A stretch of 64,000 nucleotides of DNA from Pseudomonas rustica (GTDB lineage Bacteria > Pseudomonadota > Gammaproteobacteria > Pseudomonadales > Pseudomonadaceae): assembly GCF_018336155.1 (NCBI RefSeq), contig NZ_JAGYHF010000003.1:1-64000 (forward strand), in the 5' to 3' direction. Positions 26,993-36,530 of the stretch are shown here, piece after piece. The notes below the pieces were generated by a model that had not been told where the DNA came from, ran no database searches, and saw only the letters and a list, made by a program, of their open reading frames with translations. How positions within the stretch are numbered: position 1 is the first letter of the stretch; every line of letters begins with the position of its first letter. The position numbers and the translations under genes were made by a program.

Positions 26993-29917
26993 ATGCAAGG
27001 CAAGAACAGTTCTGAACAGGGTTTGGCACTCAACGAACAGTTGACCGTTGTGCTGATATCTCACGAACGCCCGGCGTTTTTACGCAGGGCTCTGAAGTTC
27101 TACAGCAGTCTGCCGTGCCGGATTCTGGTGCTGGATTCTTCGGCTAATGCGCTGGCAGAGACTGCTCGTGAATACGCCAACGTGGATTATCGGCACTTGC
27201 CGCAGTTCGGTTACTGGGGCATACGCTCCAAGCTGGCGTACGGTGTCGAGCAGTTGCAGACCCCCTACATGGTGTTCGCCGCCGACGATGACTTCATCGT
27301 GCATGACGCCTTGCTTGAAGCCGTGGCCTTCATGCAAGACAACCCCGATTACAGCCTGTGCCACGGCTACAGCATGATGTATCTGGCCTTGGCCAACAGC
27401 GTCCATTACTACCGCCGCGACAAAAAAGTCTGCGAGGACTACTCGGCCGATCACGCCCCGGATCGTGTGCTGGACTACATGTCGCAGTACCTTCCACCGT
27501 TCTATGCGGTGCAACGCACGGCGATTTTGCGTGACTGGTACAACGCGATGCCGGAAGACACGATCTTCCAGTGGCAGGAGATCGGTCACACCTATTACAT
27601 GCTGGCCCGGGGCAAGGCGCGGGTTCTGCCGATCCCTTATGTCGTGCGTGAAATCAACTACAACGACTCCGATCACAACACCGAGATCTATCACTCGCTG
27701 GCGTTTGTCGACGCCAAAAGCGTGGCCGAGCGTGAAGCGTTTGCCGAGTTCCTGGCAGGGGTGCCGACGCAAGTCGTGCATCAGAATCCAGAACAGGGCA
27801 AACAGTTCGCACTGAAAACCTTTGCCGCGCTCTTAGACAGCCTGAAAACCAGCCGCGCACTGGATGCCGAGCTGATTATCGAGTCGAAATGGAGCAATAT
27901 CGAAGGCGGGCCGCGACGCCGTTTTGGCCCGAATCAGTACGTAGAAATGCCGTTCTACAATCAGGTGTTTTTCGATCTGTTGACGCAGTACGAGTTTCTC
28001 TTGCACACCATGCCGGCGGGGCGCGTACAACTGGAAATGCTCGAAGGTGTGTGGGCCCGTCAGCAAAACCTGATGCTTGCCCGCAACAACGACAGTCCGG
28101 AAAGCGTGGTCGATCGTTTGTGGCAGGCTCACGACAGTAACGTGTTCAATCGCGAAGTGATCAATCGCCTGATTGTGCAGTTGCAAACAATGGGTGAGGA
28201 CGACGAGGCGCAAAAGCTGCGTGACTGGGTTGCCCGACTGGAAGCGATGCTGCTCGAAGGGCATCAGCCGACCTTCAAAAAAATGCTCACCGGTCGACTG
28301 CTCGACTGGCTCGCCGTGCGCCAGCCGGACAGCGAGCAGGCCGAGGCGGCTACCCGTTACCTGGCAGCCAATGATGGCGGCCCGCAGTTCGGCATTTTTC
28401 TGCTGGATCTGAACAACGACATCGATCAGTTGCAAGTCACCCTCGACAGTTTGCTTGAAGGTCACAGCAAGGCCTTCAAAGTCGTGGTTTTCACCACGGG
28501 AGAGCCGCCAGCGGCGACCGCCGCGCAGAACACTCTGCACTTTGTCCGGGTCACGCAAACCAACTTTGTCGACAAGCTCAATCAGAGCGTTAACCAGTCT
28601 TCCTGCGAGTGGCTGCTGCTGGCTGAAGCGGGTGACGAGTTCACGGCGGCCGGCCTGCTGCGTGCCAGCCTCGAACTGATCGCTGCGCCAGGTGTGCGTG
28701 CGGTGTCCACAGATGAAATCCAGCGCAAGGAAGACGGTGCGCTGGTGGATCTGTTCCGGCCAGGCTTCAACCTCGATTTGCTGCAAAGCGTGCCTTCGCT
28801 GATGGCGCGGCACTGGTTGATTCGTCGCGAAGTGCTGATCGATATCGGGGGTTATCAGGCCGACTTCAGCAAGGCATTGGAGTTTGATGTGCTGCTGCGA
28901 ATCATCGAACAGGGCGGCCTCGACGGTTTGGCTCACCTGGATGAACCGTTGCTGATTTCTCAGGCCGTGGAGCTGGAGGAAAACGCCCACGAGCGTCAGG
29001 CGTTGCTGCGTCATCTTAGCAATCGCGGCTACAAGGCCCGGGTCAACTCCGCGCAGCCGGGAACCTATCAGGTTGATTATCGCCATGCCGGGCAACCGTT
29101 GGTGTCGATCATTCTGCCGGCCGGGGACGATCTTCGGGCACTGAAGGCATGCCTCGACGGCGTGTTGCTCAGAACCCGTTACACCCGCTACGAAGTGCTG
29201 ATTGCAGCCAACCCGAATCAATCCGCCGCCGTCAACGATTGGCTGGGTGCACTGAATCACGCCAAAGTGCGGGTGTTGCGTGCTGATCAGCCACTCACTG
29301 ACGCGGCGTTGATCAACGCATGCAGCCTAGAAGCGCAGGGTGAATACCTGGTGCTGATGGCGGCGGACGGGGAGGTGGTCAACCCGAACTGGATTGAATC
29401 GCTGCTCAACCACGCCCAGCGTCCTGAGGTCGGTATCGTTGGGGCCAAACTGGTCGACCGCAGCGGAAAAATTTCCCAAGCTGGTTTGATTTTGGGGCTG
29501 AACGGGGGCGTCGGCTCACCCTTCATTGGCGAAAAAAATGCCGCGGAGGGTTACATGCAGCGTCTGGTGGTCGATCAGAACTACTCGGCCGTGTCGAAGG
29601 TTTGCCTGATGGTGCGCAAAAAATTGTTCGATGCGCTGGATGGCTTGGATGCAGTGTCTTTCGCGGACGGTTTCAGCGATGTCGATCTGTGCCTCAAGGC
29701 CGGTCAGGCTGGTTACCTCGTCGTATGGACGCCGCTGGTGCAAGTGCTGCATAACGGCGACCTGCCGCAAGCGCCAGAAGCACTGCAAGCCCTGCGTGAG
29801 AAATGGAGCAACGCCTTCGCGCAGGATCCGGCTTACAACGCCAACCTGGCCCTGAGCGGCAAGGGTTTTACCTTGGGTGAAAAGGCTTCGATCAACTGGT
29901 CGCAGTTAATCGCTTGA
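26993..29917 (+). CDS. second giant multi-domain glycosyltransferase (Fgt2-like)
   Basis: About 974 residues from the ATG at 26993 (GGGGAA upstream; an ATG at 26957 is an alternative). The N-terminal domain (1-300) is of the TIGR00180 glycosyltransferase type, with LTVVLISHERPAFLRRAL and DDD at 98-100. A central region (about 465-690) resembles module 2 of the first giant enzyme. The last module (about 699-960, GQPLVSIILPAGDD) is paralogous to module 3 of that enzyme, sharing YLVVWTP and RPEVG(I/V)VGAKL. Its metal site is altered (AADGE) but the late His (VLHNGD) is kept. It is expected to glycosylate flagellin; donor and linkage are unknown. Confidence 0.8.
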   Translation: MQGKNSSEQGLALNEQLTVVLISHERPAFLRRALKFYSSLPCRILVLDSSANALAETAREYANVDYRHLPQFGYWGIRSKLAYGVEQLQTPYMVFAADDDFIVHDALLEAVAFMQDNPDYSLCHGYSMMYLALANSVHYYRRDKKVCEDYSADHAPDRVLDYMSQYLPPFYAVQRTAILRDWYNAMPEDTIFQWQEIGHTYYMLARGKARVLPIPYVVREINYNDSDHNTEIYHSLAFVDAKSVAEREAFAEFLAGVPTQVVHQNPEQGKQFALKTFAALLDSLKTSRALDAELIIESKWSNIEGGPRRRFGPNQYVEMPFYNQVFFDLLTQYEFLLHTMPAGRVQLEMLEGVWARQQNLMLARNNDSPESVVDRLWQAHDSNVFNREVINRLIVQLQTMGEDDEAQKLRDWVARLEAMLLEGHQPTFKKMLTGRLLDWLAVRQPDSEQAEAATRYLAANDGGPQFGIFLLDLNNDIDQLQVTLDSLLEGHSKAFKVVVFTTGEPPAATAAQNTLHFVRVTQTNFVDKLNQSVNQSSCEWLLLAEAGDEFTAAGLLRASLELIAAPGVRAVSTDEIQRKEDGALVDLFRPGFNLDLLQSVPSLMARHWLIRREVLIDIGGYQADFSKALEFDVLLRIIEQGGLDGLAHLDEPLLISQAVELEENAHERQALLRHLSNRGYKARVNSAQPGTYQVDYRHAGQPLVSIILPAGDDLRALKACLDGVLLRTRYTRYEVLIAANPNQSAAVNDWLGALNHAKVRVLRADQPLTDAALINACSLEAQGEYLVLMAADGEVVNPNWIESLLNHAQRPEVGIVGAKLVDRSGKISQAGLILGLNGGVGSPFIGEKNAAEGYMQRLVVDQNYSAVSKVCLMVRKKLFDALDGLDAVSFADGFSDVDLCLKAGQAGYLVVWTPLVQVLHNGDLPQAPEALQALREKWSNAFAQDPAYNANLALSGKGFTLGEKASINWSQLIA

Positions 29918-29947
29918 GTCGGCCGAACCAGGATCAGGAATCAGCAC

Positions 29948-30949
29948 ATGTTCAACGGTAAATCGATTTTCATCTCTGGCGGCACCGGTTCGTTCGGGCG
30001 CAAATTCATCGCCCGCCTGCTTGAGCAATACCAGCCCAAGCGCGTGGTGGTGTTCTCCCGCGACGAACTCAAGCAGTACGAGATGCAGCAGACGTTCAAC
30101 GCGCCGTGCATGCGTTACTTCATTGGTGACGTGCGCGACGCTGACCGTCTGCGCCAGGCCATGCGTGGCATCGATTACGTGGTGCATGCGGCAGCGCTCA
30201 AGCAAGTGCCGGCGGCGGAATACAACCCGACCGAGTGCATTCGCACCAACGTCAATGGCGCGGAAAACATCATCGCCGCCGCCATCGATAACGGCGTGAA
30301 GAAAGTCGTCGCGCTGTCCACCGACAAAGCGGCGAGCCCGATCAATCTGTACGGCGCGACCAAGTTGCTCTCGGACAAATTGTTCGTTGCCGCCAACAAC
30401 ATTGCCGGTGAACAGGAAACCCGTTTTGCCGTGGTGCGCTACGGCAACGTCGCCGGTTCGCGCGGTTCCGTGGTGCCGTTTTTCAGCAAGTTGATTGCTG
30501 ACGGCGCGACTGAGTTGCCGATTACCGACGAGCGCATGACGCGCTTCTGGATCACCCTCGACCACGGCGTGCAGTTCGTCCTCGACAGCTTCGCGCGGAT
30601 GCATGGCGGCGAAGTCTTTGTGCCGAAAATTCCGTCGATCCGCATCGTCGATCTGGCGTTGGGCATGGCCGAGCATCTGCCGCATAAAAACGTCGGCATT
30701 CGTCCGGGCGAAAAACTCCATGAGCTGATGGTGCCGCTGGACGATGCGCGGATGACCCTGGAATTTGCCGATCACTACACGATTCAGCCGTCGATTCGCT
30801 TCACCAGTGTCGACGTCGATTTTGCTGTCGACAAACTCGGTGAGCAGGGCCGGGCGGTCGGTGAGGACTTCGAATACCGTTCCGACACCAATCCGCACTT
30901 CCTGTCGGTCGGGCAGATCGCCGACCTGCACGCGAAGCTGTCGGCATGA
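29948..30949 (+). CDS. pseB: UDP-GlcNAc 4,6-dehydratase (inverting), pseudaminic acid step 1
   Basis: This 333-residue SDR enzyme turns UDP-GlcNAc into the 4-keto-6-deoxy-L-altrose derivative. SIFISGGTGSFGRKFIARLL is the NADP loop; STDKAASPINLYGATK holds the catalytic Asp, Lys and YxxxK characteristic of PseB/FlaA1. It follows the glycosyltransferase by 30 bases and overlaps pseC by 4 bases (ATGA). Confidence 0.95.
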   Translation: MFNGKSIFISGGTGSFGRKFIARLLEQYQPKRVVVFSRDELKQYEMQQTFNAPCMRYFIGDVRDADRLRQAMRGIDYVVHAAALKQVPAAEYNPTECIRTNVNGAENIIAAAIDNGVKKVVALSTDKAASPINLYGATKLLSDKLFVAANNIAGEQETRFAVVRYGNVAGSRGSVVPFFSKLIADGATELPITDERMTRFWITLDHGVQFVLDSFARMHGGEVFVPKIPSIRIVDLALGMAEHLPHKNVGIRPGEKLHELMVPLDDARMTLEFADHYTIQPSIRFTSVDVDFAVDKLGEQGRAVGEDFEYRSDTNPHFLSVGQIADLHAKLSA

Positions 30950-32109
30950 TTCCGTACGGTCGGCAGAGTCTCGACCAAGCGGACATTGATGCGGTGGTCG
31001 AGGTGTTGCAGTCCGACTGGCTGACCCAGGGCCCGACCATCGCGCGTTTCGAGCAAGCGCTGGCCGAGCGCTGTCAGGCCGATTTCGCCGTGGCGGTGTG
31101 CAATGCCACGGCGGCGCTGCACATTGCCTGTCTGGCCGCAGGACTGGGGCCGGGCGATCGTTTGTGGACGACGCCGAACACCTTTCTCGCTTCAGCCAAC
31201 TGCGGACGTTATTGCGGCGCCGACGTCGATTTTGTCGACATCGATCCGCTGACCTGGAACCTCGATGCCTTCGCGCTCGAAGCGAAACTCGATCAGGCCG
31301 AGCGCGACGGTACGTTGCCGAAGGTTTTAGTCGCAGTGGCGTTCTCCGGGCAGAGCTGCGACATGCGCCGCATCGCCGAACTGGCCGAACGCTACAACGT
31401 CACCGTGATCGAGGATGCCTCGCACGCGGTCGGCGCGTCGTACGCCGGGCGTCCGGTCGGGTGCGGTGAGTTCGCCGCGATGACCGTGTTCAGTTTCCAT
31501 CCGGTAAAAATCATCACCAGCGCCGAGGGCGGCATGGTGTTGACCAATCGTCCGGCGCTGGCCGAGCGTTTGCAGCGCCTGCGCAGCCACGGCATGACCC
31601 GCGATCCGCAGCAGATGACTGACGCCAGTCACGGCCCTTGGTATTACGAACAGATCGAGCTCGGTTTCAATTACCGCATCACCGATCTGCAAGCCGCGCT
31701 GGGTCTGTCGCAATTGGCGAAGCTGGACGACTTCATTAGCCGTCGCCGTGAATTGGCCGCACGTTATGACCGCTTGCTGGCGTACCTGCCACTGACCTTG
31801 CCAAGCCCTCAGCCAGAGGCTGAATCGGCGTGGCACCTGTACGTGGTGCGCGTGCAGACTGAGCGCGTCAATCTCAGCCACCGGCAAATCTTTGAAGGGT
31901 TGCGCGCGGCCGGGGTCGGGGTGAATCTGCACTATATTCCGCTGCACTTGCAGCCTTACTATCGCGACTTGGGTTTTGCCGAGGGTGACTTCCCCGAGGC
32001 CGAACGTTATTACGCGCAAGCAATCAGTCTGCCGCTGTATCCGCTGCTGACTGACGCACAACAGGACTATGTGGTCGAGCAACTGCGACGGCTGCTTCTT
32101 GAGGAGTAA
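30946..32109 (+). CDS. pseC: UDP-4-amino-4,6-dideoxy-N-acetyl-L-altrosamine transaminase
   Basis: This 387-residue DegT/DnrJ-type PLP aminotransferase adds the 4-amino group in the pseudaminic acid pathway. IPYGRQSLDQADIDAVVEVL at the start and the Schiff-base Lys in FSFHPVKIITSAEGGM are typical, as is the GFNYRITDLQAALGLSQL segment. It overlaps pseB by 4 bases. Confidence 0.95.
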   Translation: MIPYGRQSLDQADIDAVVEVLQSDWLTQGPTIARFEQALAERCQADFAVAVCNATAALHIACLAAGLGPGDRLWTTPNTFLASANCGRYCGADVDFVDIDPLTWNLDAFALEAKLDQAERDGTLPKVLVAVAFSGQSCDMRRIAELAERYNVTVIEDASHAVGASYAGRPVGCGEFAAMTVFSFHPVKIITSAEGGMVLTNRPALAERLQRLRSHGMTRDPQQMTDASHGPWYYEQIELGFNYRITDLQAALGLSQLAKLDDFISRRRELAARYDRLLAYLPLTLPSPQPEAESAWHLYVVRVQTERVNLSHRQIFEGLRAAGVGVNLHYIPLHLQPYYRDLGFAEGDFPEAERYYAQAISLPLYPLLTDAQQDYVVEQLRRLLLEE

Positions 32110-32115
32110 ACCCAC

Positions 32116-32811
32116 GTGAGCTGCGTTGCGATCATCCCCGCCCGTGGTGGCAGCAAGCGCATCCCGCGCAAGAACCTGAAACCGTTCGACGGCGTGCCGA
32201 TGATCGTTCGCTCGATCCGCACGGCGCTGGATTCGGGGTTGTTCGAACAGGTTGTGGTCAGCACCGATGATGGCGAGATTGCCGAAGTCGCGCGGGCGCA
32301 CGGTGCTGAGGTGCCGTTCCTGCGCCCGGCGGAGCTGGCTGATGATTACGCCGGCACTGCGCCAGTGATCGTGCATGCGTTGCAGCAACTGTCGGATTTC
32401 GAATACGCCTGCTGCGTTTATGCCACGGCGCCGTTGCTGCAGACGCGCTATTTGCGTCAGGGGCTTGAGTTGCTTGAGCAGAATCCGGACAAATCCTTTG
32501 CCTTCTCCGTGTGCAGTTTTGGCTTTCCGGTGCAGCGTGCATTGACGCTGGACGGGCAGGGCGCTTTACAAGCTTTGTACCCGGAGTTTCGCAACACTCG
32601 CTCGCAGGATCTGCCTGAGGCCTATCAGGATGCCGGGCAGTTTTATTGGGGCCGCAGCGATGCCTGGTTGCGCGGCGAAGTGATCTATTCGCCCACCAGT
32701 CTGCCGGTGATTTTGCCCCGACATCTGGTGCAGGACATCGACACGCTGGACGACTGGAAACGCGCCGAATACCTGTATGCCGCGCTGAAGGCTGGCGGAG
32801 AATTATCGTGA
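32116..32811 (+). CDS. pseF: pseudaminic acid cytidylyltransferase
   Basis: This 231-residue enzyme activates pseudaminic acid as CMP-Pse. The CTP loop IIPARGGSKRIPRKNLKPF is at the N-terminus, and the rest matches the NeuA/PseF family. The GTG start at 32116 follows GAGGAG at 32101-32106, which overlaps the end of pseC. The stop overlaps the next start (GTGA). Confidence 0.94.
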   Translation: MSCVAIIPARGGSKRIPRKNLKPFDGVPMIVRSIRTALDSGLFEQVVVSTDDGEIAEVARAHGAEVPFLRPAELADDYAGTAPVIVHALQQLSDFEYACCVYATAPLLQTRYLRQGLELLEQNPDKSFAFSVCSFGFPVQRALTLDGQGALQALYPEFRNTRSQDLPEAYQDAGQFYWGRSDAWLRGEVIYSPTSLPVILPRHLVQDIDTLDDWKRAEYLYAALKAGGELS

Positions 32812-34313
32812 GAGTGCTGATCCGTGCCGACGCCTCGCCGACCATCGGCAGCGGCCACATCGCCCGTTGCCTGACGCTGGCGCGGGTGCTGCGCGGGCAA
32901 GGCAGCCACGTCGCGTTTGCCTGTCGGCGCTTGCCGGGGCATCGGCTCGATGCGCTGAGCGCCGAGGGTTTCGAGACCTTCGCGCTGCCTGAACGCTATC
33001 CCGATGAAGACCCGCAGCAAGCCATCGAAGCGATGTTGCCGTGGCAGGCCGACATCGACGCGCTGGCGCAGCTGCTGGACGGTCACACCGCGTTCGACTG
33101 GATCATCGCCGATCACTATGGGCTCGATCATCACTGGCAAACCGCTGCCCGGCGCTGGGCGCCACGCATTGCGGCGGTCGATGATCTGGCCACGCGGCGC
33201 TACAGCGTCGACCTGTTGCTCAATCAGAATTTGTCCGGCCTCAGCGAAAATTATCAGCCGCTGCTGCCTGCCAATTGCCGCACGTTGCTCGGCCCGCGCT
33301 ATGCGATGTTGCGCGAGGAATTCAATGCCCCGGCCATCGAGATCAAGCCGCAGGCGCAGCGACTGCTGGTGAATTTTGGCGGTTTCGATGCTGCCCGCCA
33401 GACCCATCACGCGATGTTGGCGCTGGCCGATTTTGCCGAACTTGAAGTGGATTTTGTCGCCGGCGCCGACAACCCGGCCTGGACGCAAATGCAGGCACTG
33501 GCCGAGACGCGGCCGCACTGGCGCCTGCACAGTTTTGTCAGCGATTTTCATCAGCGCATGCTTGCAGCCGATTTGTTTATTGGCGCTGGTGGCGGCACCA
33601 GTTGGGAGCGCGCGGCGCTCGGCTTGCCGACGATTTGCATTGCGGTGTCGAACAATCAGCAGGTCAACGGCGAAGTCATGGCGGCAGCCGGTGCGCATGT
33701 GTTTATGGGCGCCCGCGAGCAGGTCAGTGTCGAGCAGTTGCGCGATGCGATCGGTTTTGTCGTTGGCAACTTTTATCTGCGGCAAAGTCTGGCCGAGCGT
33801 TCGCGGCAACTGGTCGACGGTCGTGGTGCGTTGCGCGTAGCAGCAGCGTTGGCTGGCGCGGTGCTGAAACTGCGCCCGGCAACGCTGGACGATGCGCAGT
33901 TGTTGTTCGACGGGCGCAATGCCGAGGCGGTGCGACGCTGGTCGCAGAAAACCGATGTGATCGACCGCGAGCAGCATCAACACTGGTTGAGCGCGAGCCT
34001 GCGCAATCCGCAGCGACTGCTGTTGATTGCCGAAGGCGATGACGGCCCGGTCGGCGTGTTGCGTTATGACTTGCGTGGTTTTGAGGCCGAAGTTTCGCTG
34101 TATCTGTTTGAACAGCGTCTGGGCCTCGGTTGGGGCAGGGCGCTGCTCGCTCGCGGTGAGGCATTCGTCACGGCGCACTGGCCGCAACTGACCGCAATCA
34201 ACGCGCAGGTTTCGCCTGTCAATCGCCCGTCATTGAATGTCTTTCGTGACGCCGGGTATCTGCAAAGTGCCTGTGCGTTCACCCGTGTCTTGAAGGAACA
34301 CCCGCATGCCTGA
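32808..34313 (+). CDS. pseG: PseG-PseH fusion: UDP-sugar hydrolase with C-terminal N-acetyltransferase domain
   Basis: 501 residues from GTG at 32808. Residues 1-340 form a PseG glycosyltransferase-fold hydrolase that releases UDP from UDP-2,4-diacetamido-trideoxy-altropyranose; the catalytic His lies in IGSGHIARCLTLA and the nucleotide loop in GAGGGTSWERAALG. Residues about 350-501 form a GNAT domain (LKLRPATLDDAQLLFDGRNA, then GLGWGRALLARGEAF) matching PseH, the 4-N-acetyltransferase. No separate pseH occurs in the window, so the fusion supplies both steps. It overlaps pseF by 4 and pseI by 8 bases. Confidence 0.9.
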   Translation: MRVLIRADASPTIGSGHIARCLTLARVLRGQGSHVAFACRRLPGHRLDALSAEGFETFALPERYPDEDPQQAIEAMLPWQADIDALAQLLDGHTAFDWIIADHYGLDHHWQTAARRWAPRIAAVDDLATRRYSVDLLLNQNLSGLSENYQPLLPANCRTLLGPRYAMLREEFNAPAIEIKPQAQRLLVNFGGFDAARQTHHAMLALADFAELEVDFVAGADNPAWTQMQALAETRPHWRLHSFVSDFHQRMLAADLFIGAGGGTSWERAALGLPTICIAVSNNQQVNGEVMAAAGAHVFMGAREQVSVEQLRDAIGFVVGNFYLRQSLAERSRQLVDGRGALRVAAALAGAVLKLRPATLDDAQLLFDGRNAEAVRRWSQKTDVIDREQHQHWLSASLRNPQRLLLIAEGDDGPVGVLRYDLRGFEAEVSLYLFEQRLGLGWGRALLARGEAFVTAHWPQLTAINAQVSPVNRPSLNVFRDAGYLQSACAFTRVLKEHPHA

Positions 34314-35358
34314 TTTCAAGATTGGCGATCGCCTGATCGGTGCCGACGCGCCGCCGTTCATCATCGCCGAGATGAGCGGCAACCATAACCAGTCGCTGGA
34401 CGTGGCCCTGCAAATCGTCGAAGCGGCGGCGAAGGCTGGCGCGCATGCCTTGAAGCTGCAAACCTACACCGCCGAGACCATGACGCTGGATATCGCCGAG
34501 GGTGAGTTTTTCATCAAGGATCCGGGCAGCCTCTGGGCCGGCACGTCCTTGTATGACCTGTATGAGAAGGCGCATACACCATGGGAATGGCACGCGCCGA
34601 TTTTCGCTCGGGCGAAAGAGTTGGGCATGCTCGCGTTCTCGACGCCGTTCGATGACAGCGCCGTGGACTTTCTCGAAAGCCTCGACGTACCGGCCTACAA
34701 GATCGCCAGTTTCGAGAACACTGATTTGCCGCTGATCCGTCGCGTTGCGGCCACCGGCAAACCGCTGATCATCTCCACCGGCATGGCGAGCATTGCCGAA
34801 CTCGATGAAACCGTGCGCGCTGCGCGGGAGGCGGGGTGCAAGGATCTGGTGCTGCTCAAATGCACCAGCACCTACCCGGCGACACCGGCAAACAGCCACG
34901 TGCGCACGATTCCACATCTGCGTGAACTGTTCGGCTGCGAAGTGGGGCTGTCTGATCATTCGATGGGCGTTGGTGTATCGGTGGCGGCGGTGGCGCTGGG
35001 CGCGACGGTGGTGGAAAAACACTTCACCCTCGACCGCGCGTCCGGTGGCGTTGACGCCAGTTTCTCGCTGGAACCGGCGGAGATGGCCAGTCTGGTGGTG
35101 GAAACCGAACGCGCCTGGCAGGCGCTGGGTCAGGTGCATTACGGCGTGACCGAAGCCGAGCGCAAGTCGGTGGTTTATCGCCGTTCGCTGTACGTCACCG
35201 CTGATATGGCCGCCGGTGAGCCTTTCACCGCCGCCAATCTGCGCGCCATTCGTCCGGGTCTCGGTCTGCCGCCCAAGCACACCGACGCCGTTCTCGGCCG
35301 CTGCGCGCGCACGCCGATCAAGCGCGGTACGCCGCTGGACTGGTCGCTGATCGAATAG
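34306..35358 (+). CDS. pseI: pseudaminic acid synthase
   Basis: This 350-residue NeuB-family enzyme condenses the 6-deoxy-AltdiNAc sugar with phosphoenolpyruvate to give pseudaminic acid. It has the TIM-barrel signature PFIIAEMSGNHNQSLDVALQ and a C-terminal antifreeze-like SAF domain (YVTADMAAGEPFTAANLRAI). STGMAS and KCTSTYP lie in the barrel. The order of the cassette is B-C-F-G/H-I, and all steps of the pathway are therefore encoded. Confidence 0.95.
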   Translation: MPDFKIGDRLIGADAPPFIIAEMSGNHNQSLDVALQIVEAAAKAGAHALKLQTYTAETMTLDIAEGEFFIKDPGSLWAGTSLYDLYEKAHTPWEWHAPIFARAKELGMLAFSTPFDDSAVDFLESLDVPAYKIASFENTDLPLIRRVAATGKPLIISTGMASIAELDETVRAAREAGCKDLVLLKCTSTYPATPANSHVRTIPHLRELFGCEVGLSDHSMGVGVSVAAVALGATVVEKHFTLDRASGGVDASFSLEPAEMASLVVETERAWQALGQVHYGVTEAERKSVVYRRSLYVTADMAAGEPFTAANLRAIRPGLGLPPKHTDAVLGRCARTPIKRGTPLDWSLIE

Positions 35359-35584
35359 ACCGATCTGCAATCGATTCGGCATTTATCGTGACTTGCGAGT
35401 CATAACGCGCATCTTCACTGTATTGTATTAATCGGTGAGATGGCGCCTGGCCCGTTATCGGTGGCAGTGATAGCCCTTTGCGCTCCCCGTGGCTGCCCGT
35501 TGTGGCGGCCGTTTTCTGTTTGTCAGCGCCCCTCGAAATCCTTGCGAGCGGTGGTCTTGGGCTGTTTTTTATTGGGAAGCCGTA

Positions 35585-36511
35585 ATGATTGGCATAAAAA
35601 GCATTGCGAGCTACGTTCCTGTAGCCGGCGTGGACAATTACGCACAAGGTGCAAAATTCGAAAAGGATGAAGAATTCATCCTTGGCAAAATCGGTTCGGC
35701 GTTTCTGCCGCGCAAAGACGCTGATCAAGAAACCTCGGATCTGTGTGTGGAAGCAGCCAATGCGCTGTTTGCCAGCAACCCTGAACTGAAGCGTGAATCG
35801 ATCGACGCGCTGATTGTCGTCACCCAGAACGGTGACGAAGAAGGCCTGCCGCACACTGCCGCGATCGTCCAGGACAAACTCGGCCTGCCGACCAATGTCG
35901 CTGCGTTCGATATTTCCCTGGGTTGCTCCGGTTACGTCTACGGCATCTACGCGATCAAGGGCTTTATGGAAGCCGCCGGCCTGAAGAACGGTCTGCTGAT
36001 CACCGCTGATCCGTACTCGAAAATCGTCGACCCGGAAGACCGCAACACCACCATGCTGTTTGGCGATGCCGCCACCGCCACGTGGATGGGCGAAGATCCG
36101 ACCTGGGCGCTGGGCAAGGCCAAGTTCGGCACCGACGGTTCCGGCGCGCCGCACCTGAAAGTCACCGATGGCGTGTTCTTCATGAACGGTCGTCAGGTAT
36201 TCAACTTTGCGTTGCTGAAAGTCCCGGCGCACTTGCACGAGCTGCTCGACGATTCTGGCCTCAAGGCTGATGACATCGACGCGTTCTGCATTCACCAGGG
36301 CAGTGCGGCGATCGTTGATGCCGTGGCGCGACGCTTCGAAGGCGAGCCGGAGAAGTTCATCAAGGACATGGTCGAGACCGGCAACACCGTGTCGTCGAGC
36401 ATTCCGCTGCTGCTGGAAAAACACGTGATCGATTCCGACTGGCAGCGCATCGCGCTCAGCGGTTTCGGTGTGGGTCTGTCGTGGGGCTCGGCGATTATTT
36501 ATCGTCCTTGA
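35585..36511 (+). CDS. 3-oxoacyl-ACP synthase III-like protein of the glycosylation island
   Basis: This 308-residue thiolase-fold KAS III homologue retains the catalytic triad: Cys in DISLGCSGYVYG, His in FCIHQGSAAI, and Asn in VETGNTVSSSIP. It is probably not the housekeeping FabH, since it sits among flagellar sugar genes, as does orf3 of the P. syringae flagellin island. It may supply an acyl group for sugar decoration, or have another role. The ATG at 35585 has a GGAAG ribosome binding site; it stands 226 bases after pseI and ends at a terminator. Confidence 0.8.
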   Translation: MIGIKSIASYVPVAGVDNYAQGAKFEKDEEFILGKIGSAFLPRKDADQETSDLCVEAANALFASNPELKRESIDALIVVTQNGDEEGLPHTAAIVQDKLGLPTNVAAFDISLGCSGYVYGIYAIKGFMEAAGLKNGLLITADPYSKIVDPEDRNTTMLFGDAATATWMGEDPTWALGKAKFGTDGSGAPHLKVTDGVFFMNGRQVFNFALLKVPAHLHELLDDSGLKADDIDAFCIHQGSAAIVDAVARRFEGEPEKFIKDMVETGNTVSSSIPLLLEKHVIDSDWQRIALSGFGVGLSWGSAIIYRP

Positions 36512-36530
36512 GCCACACAACGGCCGATAC

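Noticed and set aside
35359..35584. Promoter for the KAS III gene
   Set aside because: An AT-rich stretch (TGTATTGTATTAAT, about 35420) is present, but no -35/-10 pair with good spacing could be supported.
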